Shown: positions 41,835 to 47,205 of the stretch, piece after piece
Position numbering within the stretch: the first letter of the stretch is position 1
How the letters are laid out: each line of letters starts with the position of its first letter
Source of the DNA: Deltaproteobacteria bacterium
GTDB lineage: Bacteria; Desulfobacterota; Desulfuromonadia; Desulfuromonadales; Geopsychrobacteraceae
Length of the DNA: 47,205 bases
Reading direction: 5' to 3'
Assembly: GCA_024280485.1 (NCBI GenBank)
Contig: JAJRQB010000045.1
Span: forward strand, 1-47,205
Made by a program: the position numbers and the translations under genes
The notes under the pieces: model-generated
Database searches by the model: none
The model's input: only the letters and a program-made list of their open reading frames with translations
Told to the model about the DNA's origin: nothing

Positions 41835-43034
41835 ATGGAAGACAAAAATTTCGATCATGACGACGAGCAGGATACTGGGGATTTTGCGGCTATGCTCGAG
41901 GAGAGCATGAGTGGCACAACCCGTGTGGAGATTGGCCAGAAAACCGAAGCCAGGATCTTGCAGATCGGCTCTGACTGGATGTTCCTCGATATCGGCCAAA
42001 AGGGCGAAGGTGTCCTTGCTGTCCATGAATTTCAGAACGATGAAGGTGAAATGACCGTTGCCGTTGGCGACACAATCTCGGCCTACTTCGTCTCACGCGC
42101 AGGTGGCGAGATGCGCTTCACCACTAAAATCGGCGGCGGCGGTTCAGGCACTGAGCAACTCGAAGAAGCCTGGCGCAGCGGTATTCCGGTCGACGGTCGG
42201 GTCGAAAAAGAGATCAAGGGCGGCTACGATATTAAACTCCCCGGCAATGTTCGCGCCTTCTGTCCCTATTCACAGATCTCGCTACGCCGTCTGGATAACC
42301 CTGAATCGGTGATCGACCAATCCTTCTCGTTCAAAATCAGCAAGTTTGAAGAACAGGGACGCAACATTGTGGTCTCACGCCGCGATATTCTCGAAGAAGA
42401 ACGCCAGGTACAGCGGGATGAGATTAAAAAAACGCTCACCGAAGGGATGCGCGTTCAAGGTGAGATCACCTCCATCCGTGATTTTGGCGCCTTCGTCGAT
42501 ATTGGCGGCATCGAAGGGTTGCTGCCGATCTCCGAGATCGCCTACGGCCGGGTCGAAGATATCAACGAGGTCCTTAAGGTCGGCCAGCAACTGGAACTGG
42601 TGGTCAAGCGGATCGACTGGGATGAAAACAAATTCTCCTTCAGCCTGCGCGATACCCTGGCAGATCCCTGGGCCGGGGTTCCGACCAAATACCCAGCGGG
42701 GACTCAAGTCACCGGCAAGGTTTCACGCCTCGCCGAGTTCGGCGCCTTCATCACGCTCGAAGAAGGGATCGACGGCCTGGTCCATATCTCTAAACTGGGT
42801 GAAGGCCGACGGATCAACCACCCGCGTGAAGTTCTCAAGGTCGGACAGGATTTCGCGGTCACGGTCGAGAAGGTTGAAGTCGAGCAGCGCCGGATTTCAC
42901 TTGTGCCCGCCGGAGCTGAAGTCGAATGTGGAGAGACCTCCTACTCTGATCAACCGATCAGTACCGGGATGGGGACCTTTGCCGATCTATTGAAGGCCAG
43001 CCAAGAGAAAAAAACAAAAAAGAAGAAACGCTAA
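41835..43034 (+). CDS. Four-domain S1 RNA-binding protein (ribosomal protein S1-like)
   Basis: 399 residues. Four S1/OB-fold domains can be marked at about 33-100, 117-186, 203-272 and 287-357; the third and fourth carry the classic patterns EITSIRDFGAFVDI and KVSRLAEFGAFITL. An acidic N-terminus (1-25) and a lysine-rich tail (KKTKKKKR) flank them. Housekeeping S1 of this group normally has six domains, so this is a shorter paralogue for mRNA binding or translation control. It is preceded by a 134-bp gap that must hold its promoter, and an MFS gene follows in the same direction 16 bp later. Confidence 0.92.
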   Translation: MEDKNFDHDDEQDTGDFAAMLEESMSGTTRVEIGQKTEARILQIGSDWMFLDIGQKGEGVLAVHEFQNDEGEMTVAVGDTISAYFVSRAGGEMRFTTKIGGGGSGTEQLEEAWRSGIPVDGRVEKEIKGGYDIKLPGNVRAFCPYSQISLRRLDNPESVIDQSFSFKISKFEEQGRNIVVSRRDILEEERQVQRDEIKKTLTEGMRVQGEITSIRDFGAFVDIGGIEGLLPISEIAYGRVEDINEVLKVGQQLELVVKRIDWDENKFSFSLRDTLADPWAGVPTKYPAGTQVTGKVSRLAEFGAFITLEEGIDGLVHISKLGEGRRINHPREVLKVGQDFAVTVEKVEVEQRRISLVPAGAEVECGETSYSDQPISTGMGTFADLLKASQEKKTKKKKR

Positions 43035-43050
43035 GAGGTTGTCGGACCCG

Positions 43051-44448
43051 ATGACCTCAGGCAACACCTCACGCAGCGCCGTACTCTTTTCGGTGTGTAT
43101 GGCGCACTTCCTGATGCCTTTTATGATGTCAGCGGTCGGTATTGCTCTGCCCGCCATCGGGCGGGAGTTCTCGGCCAGCGTTCTGCAATTGGGACTGGTC
43201 GAGACCAGCTACGTGCTCTCGGCTTCGATCTTTCTGCTCGCCATGGGCCGTTTCGGCGACATCCACGGACGCCGTAAGGTTTTCCAGGTCGGGCTGCTGG
43301 TCTTCAGCGTCTTCGGCGGACTGATCTCCCTGGCCTGGTCGATCGAAACCGTGATCATCTTGCGCTTTCTACAGGGGATGGGCGGTGCGATGGTGATGGC
43401 GACGACCATGGCGATCGTGGTCTCCGTCTTCCCCCCCGCCGAACGTGGCAAGGCACTGGGAATCTCCATCGCCAGCGTCTATGCTGGCATCTCCTGCGGA
43501 CCCTTTTTCGGCGGTCTGCTGGTCACAGCCTTCGGTTGGCGTTCGATCTTCTACATCGTCATTCCGCTCGGGCTGCTGACCTATGCCGTGGTCCGCACCA
43601 AAATGCATGAGGATTGGGCCGAAGCCAAAGGCGAACCTTTCGACTGGCGTGGTGCCCTCGTTTACGCACCCTCAATCCTGTTGCTGGTCACGGGAGTCTC
43701 CAATCTCAACCAGGGCTGGTGGGCCTGGGTGTTGCTGCTGCTCGCCAACCTGGGCCTCGCACTCTTTATCAACCTCGAAACCCGCACCGATTACCCGCTG
43801 CTCAACATCCGCCTGCTACGCGAAAACCGCGTCTTCGCCCTCTCCAACCTGGCGGCACTATTCAACTATGCCGCAACCTTCGGTGTCACCTTTTTTCTCA
43901 GCCTTTATCTGCAATACGTCAAAGGGATGAGCCCACATCAAGCCGGGAGCCTGCTGATCGTTCAACCGATCGTACAGACCATACTTTCACCACTCTGCGG
44001 CCGACTCTCCGACCGAGTCCCCGCCGCCCTGCTCGCCACCAGCGGCATGACCCTCTGCGCCGTCGGCCTCGCTCTGGCCGCCAGTCTCTCGGCCACCTCT
44101 CCCCTGCCCTTGGTATTTCTACTCCTGATCCTGCTCGGCGCCGGTTTCGCACTCTTCTCATCACCCAATGTCAGCATGATCATGGGTAGCGTCGCCCCCC
44201 GCTATCTCGGCATCGCCTCCGGCCTCAACAGCACCATGCGCACCATGGGGATGATGACCAGCATGATGATTATCACCCTTATATTCTCAATGCTGATGCA
44301 CGGCCAGCCTGTCACTCCCGAAACCCAACCCGCCTTCCTAAGCAGCATGCGCCTCGCCCTGCTGGTTTTCTGTGGACTCTGCGTGATCGGAATTGGCTGT
44401 TCGTTAGGCCGCGTGAAGCGAAATGTAACACCCCGCGAATCCAGGTAA
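43051..44448 (+). CDS. MFS transporter (DHA2-like drug/proton antiporter type)
   Basis: 465 residues from the ATG at 43051; a TTG at 43039 in the same frame is possible but its AAGAGG site would touch the start codon. About fourteen hydrophobic segments are present, with MFS motif A as GRFGDIHGRRKVF and motif C-like ASVYAGISCGPFFGGLL. The layout fits the 14-helix DHA2 family of multidrug exporters. Substrate is unknown. A strong terminator at 44603-44650 ends this transcript. Confidence 0.92.
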   Translation: MTSGNTSRSAVLFSVCMAHFLMPFMMSAVGIALPAIGREFSASVLQLGLVETSYVLSASIFLLAMGRFGDIHGRRKVFQVGLLVFSVFGGLISLAWSIETVIILRFLQGMGGAMVMATTMAIVVSVFPPAERGKALGISIASVYAGISCGPFFGGLLVTAFGWRSIFYIVIPLGLLTYAVVRTKMHEDWAEAKGEPFDWRGALVYAPSILLLVTGVSNLNQGWWAWVLLLLANLGLALFINLETRTDYPLLNIRLLRENRVFALSNLAALFNYAATFGVTFFLSLYLQYVKGMSPHQAGSLLIVQPIVQTILSPLCGRLSDRVPAALLATSGMTLCAVGLALAASLSATSPLPLVFLLLILLGAGFALFSSPNVSMIMGSVAPRYLGIASGLNSTMRTMGMMTSMMIITLIFSMLMHGQPVTPETQPAFLSSMRLALLVFCGLCVIGIGCSLGRVKRNVTPRESR

Positions 44449-44602
44449 ACGAAAAGAGAAAAGAACAAATACATACAGACGCACTAGGATTACGACCCAA
44501 ACTTCTGTTGGCAGAGAACGACTCATGAGAAAACAGTAGGGGAATAATAAAGAATTTGCTATAAATATAGCACTTCACAGGGGGGTGCCAAATATCATAA
44601 CC

Positions 44603-44650
44603 AAAAGCCGCCCAGATGATTCGATAAATCATGTGAGCGGCTTTTTTTAT
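44603..44650 (+). terminator. Intrinsic terminator between MFS and integrase genes
   Basis: A 9-bp stem AAAAGCCGC (44603-44611) with GCGGCTTTT (44637-44645), plus an inner GATGATT/AAATCAT pairing, is followed by a T-run at 44642-44648. It serves the MFS gene and, on the other strand, could end intI, whose stop is at 44658. Confidence 0.85.
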
Positions 44651-44657
44651 TGTTCTT

Positions 44658-45974
44658 TTACAATTTATCCAGCGGACTCGCCACCGCCAGCCCCGGTTTA
44701 TTCAGTACGTGGGTGTAGATCATCGTCGTCGACACGTCGCTGTGGCCGAGCAGCTCCTGTACCGTACGGATATCAGAGCCGCTCTCAAGCAGGTGAGTAG
44801 CAAAAGAGTGGCGCAGGGTGTGCGGGGTGGCGATTTTACTTAGTCCACAGTCACGCGCCGCCTGCTTGATTGCCCGCTGCACGGCCGACTCATCGAAGTG
44901 ATGCCGACGGATCTGACCGTTTTCCGGATCGACGCTCACACGCGTGGCCGGAAAGACGTACTGCCAGCGCCAATCGCGCCCCGCACCCGGATATTTTTTA
45001 CTCAGTGCCGCTGGCAGCCAGACCTCGCCATAGTCGCGGAGCAGATCGGTGGCATGCAGTTGGCGGGTTTCCGCGATTTGGGCAACCAGAGGTTCGCGGC
45101 AGATATTCGGCAACACCGTAACCCGATCCTTGCGCCCCTTGCCGTCACGCACCAGAATCTGGCCCTGGTCAAAATCGACATCCTTAATGCGCAACCTGGT
45201 CGCTTCCATCAGGCGCAGACCGGCACCGTAGAGCAGACCACCGAACAATGAAAAGGGGGGCTCTAACCTGTTGAGCAGGGTTGTAACCTCCTCGCGGGAA
45301 AGCACCACCGGCACCTTGATCGGTTTTTTCGCCCGTGCAAAATCGGAGAAGTCACCCAGGGACCGCCCCTCCGCTTCTTGAAACAGAAAGACCAGCGCGT
45401 TTAGCGCCTGCTTCTGGGTGTTGACCGCGACATTGTGTTTTTCCGCCAGATAGGTCAGAAAGGCTTTCACCGAGGTTGTGTCCAAGTCGGCGATTTTGCG
45501 GTGCGGATAGTGATTTAGAAATCTGGTAGCCCAATCGCAGTAAGCGATGATCGTGCGTTTGGCGTACAAACGGCCGACAAGGGTGCTGCGCAATTTTTTC
45601 AAGGTGTCCTGGTGGGTTTCAGATAAAGGCTGCGGTGACTCCTTGACCTTGATTACAACGGTTGCGGGTGTTAACTCACCACCAGCCCAGGATATTTTCA
45701 GATGATCGTGGAACAGATACCACAGAGCAGCGCGAGCCTGACTGTACTGCCAGTCTTTGACTCCCTGGCTGTCGCGCAGGTTGTCAAGAAATGCTGAAAC
45801 ATGCTCCGGCTGACATGTCTCCAGAGGCATGGAACCGATAAACTTGACGAACTGATGACACCAACTGACATGCCAGTGGATGTGCTGAGGTTTGATGAGG
45901 TTTTTGATCAGACAGTTTTCGTAAGATTGCCAGAATTGCGGGTTGAGGGTGGTACCCCCCATAGATTTAGACAT
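44658..45974 (-). CDS. intI: Integron integrase with extra N-terminal domain
   Basis: 438 residues from the ATG at 45974 (GGAGGGGG site). The C-terminal catalytic part has the tyrosine-recombinase residues R254 (GAGLRLME), K279, H385 and R388 (HTLRHSFATHLL), H411 (LLGHSDV) and Y420 (TTMIYTHVL). The IntI-specific insert is present: WLPAALSKKYPGAGRDWRWQ...RRHHFDESAVQRA, which separates integron integrases from Xer. A normal core-binding domain lies at about 120-205. Residues 1-110 are an additional segment (FWQSYENCLIKNLIKP, HVSWCHQFVKFIG, RAALWYLFHDHLKISW) resembling a second SAM-like DNA-binding domain; IntI1 is only 337 residues. It catalyses attI x attC and attC x attC exchange. Confidence 0.95.
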   Translation of the reverse strand: MSKSMGGTTLNPQFWQSYENCLIKNLIKPQHIHWHVSWCHQFVKFIGSMPLETCQPEHVSAFLDNLRDSQGVKDWQYSQARAALWYLFHDHLKISWAGGELTPATVVIKVKESPQPLSETHQDTLKKLRSTLVGRLYAKRTIIAYCDWATRFLNHYPHRKIADLDTTSVKAFLTYLAEKHNVAVNTQKQALNALVFLFQEAEGRSLGDFSDFARAKKPIKVPVVLSREEVTTLLNRLEPPFSLFGGLLYGAGLRLMEATRLRIKDVDFDQGQILVRDGKGRKDRVTVLPNICREPLVAQIAETRQLHATDLLRDYGEVWLPAALSKKYPGAGRDWRWQYVFPATRVSVDPENGQIRRHHFDESAVQRAIKQAARDCGLSKIATPHTLRHSFATHLLESGSDIRTVQELLGHSDVSTTMIYTHVLNKPGLAVASPLDKL

Positions 45975-46024
45975 GACCCCCTCCAAAGACGATGAAATAA
46001 AGCTTAAAGAAAATGGTTAAGTAA

Positions 46025-46052
46025 AGCATACTGTTTTTATTGAGATTTTCAA
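46025..46052 (-). promoter_or_regulatory. Probable sigma-70 promoter of intI
   Basis: Read on the minus strand: -35 TTGAAA (46047-46052), 16-bp spacer, -10 TATGCT (46025-46030). The position, 51 bp before the intI start, and the operator-like palindromes just upstream support it. A separate cassette promoter was not clearly found; TTGTTA with TACAAT (15-bp gap) near 46247-46273 is a weak rightward candidate. Confidence 0.55.
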
Positions 46053-46054
46053 CC

Positions 46055-46099
46055 GATATGCCGGTACCGGTATATCCGATATTCCGGTGCGGGTATATT
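46055..46099. promoter_or_regulatory. Two near-identical palindromes at the intI promoter
   Basis: Copy 1 (46055-46076) is GATAT-G-CCGGTACCGG-T-ATATC, palindromic except one symmetric pair. Copy 2 (46078-46099) matches it at most positions (GATAT-T-CCGGTGCGGG-T-ATATT). The centres are 23 bp apart, about two helix turns, and copy 1 ends 2 bp from the intI -35. This is a likely paired binding site for a dimeric regulator. It does not resemble the LexA box. Confidence 0.65.
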
Positions 46100-46199
46100 C
46101 AATATCTGGTAACCGCTGAATCCCTGTTGAGACTGTAGAAAAACCCAAACAACTTGGGGTCTGGAAAAAATAGGGCTCATATTTGCTCTACAATCGATT

Positions 46200-46281
46200 G
46201 TTATTTTTGGCGAATGATTTTGCCACCCTCGGATTCGAGTATTTTTGTTAGCTCTGAGGTTTTCCTACAATCTCGTTAGAC
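46200..46281 (+). other. attI site region with cassette-1 junction
   Basis: The junction G^TTAGAC lies at 46275-46281: recombination is between G46275 and T46276. TTAGAC is complementary to the R'' box of cassette 1's attC (GTCTAAC at 46783), as integration chemistry requires. The left limit of attI is not defined by sequence, so 46200 is approximate. Confidence 0.7.
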
Positions 46282-46310
46282 ACTTAAATGAATAATGAAA
46301 TGAGGAGCAC

Positions 46311-46775
46311 ATGAAAAGACTACTATTGGCAGCATTTGTTGTACTCACCTTATCGGCATGTTCAGCACCAGGACCAATGCAAACTAAAATTGGTCTTCTA
46401 AAAACCCCCGCGTTTGATCCAATATTTATTTCATCATTAAATTCTGCACCATCAGGTGTTGAATATAAAACTTATACAGTTATGTTTCGAGACAAAATGC
46501 CAGCAATGGCAATGCTAAAAGACACTCTCGTAATAACAAATGAAGGCGTTTATCTCAGTGAATGGGACATCAGAAACTATACCTTCATCCATAAACTAAA
46601 ATTACCTTACGCTGACATTAAAACGGTTGAAACAACGACTAAGGAACGTAGCTTTTTGCCTGATTCACAATATCTAAAAATCATAACTAAAACTGACTCT
46701 CAATATAATTTCGCTATATTTGACGGTTCAGTAAATCTCGCAAGTAGTCTAATAAGAAAAAGAACAATTCAATAA
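46311..46775 (+). CDS. Integron-cassette lipoprotein of unknown function
   Basis: 154 residues. A lipoprotein signal (1-17, lipobox LSAC, Cys17) is followed by a beta-rich domain: VEYKTYTVMFRDKMP, DTLVITNEGVYLSEWD, KLPYADIKTVETTTKERSFL and YLKIITKTDSQYNFAIFDG. The middle part resembles PH-like domains that appear in lipid- or metal-related proteins, but I cannot name a family. Base composition is clearly more AT-rich than the rest of the window, as is usual for captured cassettes. A TGAGGAG site lies 6 bases before the start, and attC follows 7 bp after the stop, as typical for cassettes. Confidence 0.85.
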   Translation: MKRLLLAAFVVLTLSACSAPGPMQTKIGLLKTPAFDPIFISSLNSAPSGVEYKTYTVMFRDKMPAMAMLKDTLVITNEGVYLSEWDIRNYTFIHKLKLPYADIKTVETTTKERSFLPDSQYLKIITKTDSQYNFAIFDGSVNLASSLIRKRTIQ

Positions 46776-46782
46776 AAACCGT

Positions 46783-46893
46783 GTCTAACCATATAATGAA
46801 GACGGATGGAAAATAGTGGTGTGCTTCCCGAAAGGCAAAATTTCGTTGGCCCACGCAAGCTATCGTCGCCACCGCTTATCACTACCGTTGTAT
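46783..46893 (+). other. attC site of cassette 1
   Basis: R'' GTCTAAC (46783-46789), inner box AATGAAGACGG matched with CCGCTTATCAC, and R' GTTGTAT (46887-46893). R' deviates from GTTRRRY at one position but its last six bases belong to cassette 2, whose own R'' (ATACAAC) is their exact complement. The site is about 111 bp long. Confidence 0.85.
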
Positions 46894-47131
46894 TTTAAGA
46901 ATATATTAAAGGCATCAACGACCAACGCTGATCGCCGAAGCAGAATATGCACGACCGATTTTGAGCTGCTGAATTGAATGTGACTTTTCGAAGGGCATCA
47001 AAAGCAAAAGGTCAAAGGCAATACAACCAGATAATCAAGCGGACGGTAAATGCTGCCGTTGTTAACGAAAAGCAAAATCTAAAATTTCGGTAGGTCACGC
47101 AAGCTCGCGTTGCCGCCGCTTATCACGACCG
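46888..47131 (+). mobile_element. Cassette 2, 244 bp without a convincing gene
   Basis: Boundaries are TTGTAT at 46888 and G47131. Apart from its attC it leaves only 133 bp. On the plus strand there is no frame above a few codons. On the minus strand an ATG frame at 46915-46998 (27 residues, MPFEKSHSIQQLKIG...) has no ribosome site. It may carry a promoter, small RNA or remnant. Confidence 0.75.
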
Positions 47132-47137
47132 TTGGGC
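47021..47137 (+). other. attC site of cassette 2
   Basis: R'' ATACAAC (47021-47027), inner box ATAATCAAGCGG pairing with CCGCTTATCAC, and R' GTTGGGC (47131-47137), a perfect GTTRRRY. R'' is complementary to GTTGTAT at the start of cassette 2. The site is about 117 bp and similar to the first attC. Confidence 0.88.
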
Positions 47138-47195
47138 AGTAAAAATAAATATAATCAAAAAAACTGGAAATGAATATTTTACTGAGGAGTTCAAA

Positions 47196-47205
47196 ATGGA
47201 AATCG
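47196..47205 (+). CDS. Start of cassette-3 gene, cut by window end
   Basis: Only ATG GAA ATC (Met-Glu-Ile) is visible. A GAGGAG site lies 6 bases upstream and the start is 64 bp into the third cassette (from 47132), the usual place for a cassette gene. Nothing can be said of the product. Confidence 0.55.

Larger units (their letters stand above)
44603..47205. mobile_element. Chromosomal integron: intI, attI and first cassettes
   Basis: The unit holds an integrase gene read leftwards, an attI region and a cassette array read rightwards. Cassette 1 is 46276-46887, cassette 2 is 46888-47131 and cassette 3 begins at 47132 and runs out of the window. The two attC sites are similar in length and in their inner sequence (ACGCAAGCT, CCGCTTATCAC), which suits a sedentary chromosomal array. 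The left limit given is only the terminator before intI; the right end is outside the window. Confidence 0.88.

Noticed and set aside
46915-46998. 27-codon minus-strand gene in cassette 2
   Set aside because: No ribosome site, opposite to normal cassette gene direction and too short to judge.

Overview
The window looks like a chromosomal segment of a Gram-negative anaerobe, most plausibly a Desulfuromonadales/Geobacter-type member of the former Deltaproteobacteria. The grounds are the gene content (HD-GYP, PilZ and MshEN signalling proteins, a periplasmic-type CbiK cobaltochelatase, an EF-G-like GTPase next to a SPOR protein), mid-range base composition and outer-membrane proteins such as a PldA-type phospholipase. 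The assignment is inference. I see no rRNA, tRNA or CRISPR array.

Layout. 1-4123 (minus): a two-component pair (sensor kinase, NtrC-type regulator) run into an HtrA/DegP protease and a TlpA-like thioredoxin cut by the window edge; this looks like an envelope stress unit. 4328-6890 (plus): auxin-efflux-type carrier, a family-2 glycosyltransferase with an extra C-terminal domain, and a PrmA-like methyltransferase, all overlapping. 6978-9124 (minus): two SPFH/prohibitin-family membrane proteins. 9323-10538 (plus): rhomboid protease and YbaK-type deacylase. 10584-12140 (minus): GAF/HD-GYP protein. 12414-16713 (plus): a third SPFH membrane protein overlapping by 71 bp an 1102-residue protein with two AAA+ modules and a C-terminal Lon-type protease domain. 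16890-17744: MshEN plus receiver protein. 17741-31257 (all minus): sirtuin-like protein, M24 peptidase, acyl-CoA ligase, a 759-bp AT-rich gap, receiver-PilZ, MgtC, MogA, an unknown helical protein, a SPOR protein, EF-G-like GTPase, CoaX, BirA and NadC.

31444-44448 (all plus): an OmpA-family lipoprotein, then a cobalamin riboswitch with its own terminator ahead of an overlapping operon for an exported CbiK chelatase, an ABC-2 ATPase/permease pair, a BtuCD/FecCD-type permease/ATPase and a periplasmic binding protein. After a 134-bp tandem repeat come CbiL, a PldA-like phospholipase, a membrane-anchored FMN glutamate-synthase-like protein, a four-domain S1 protein and an MFS transporter.

44658-47205: a chromosomal integron. 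It has an integron integrase with an extra N-terminal domain, a promoter bordered by two near-identical palindromes, an attI region, a lipoprotein cassette, a 244-bp cassette without a convincing gene, and the start of a third cassette. Cassette boundaries are supported by base-level agreement between each attC R'' box and the start of its cassette.

The strongest candidate for an undescribed system is the SPFH plus AAA-AAA-Lon pair at 12.4-16.7 kb, which resembles the HflKC-FtsH arrangement but uses a different protease. The integron with its unusual integrase and paired operator is the second.
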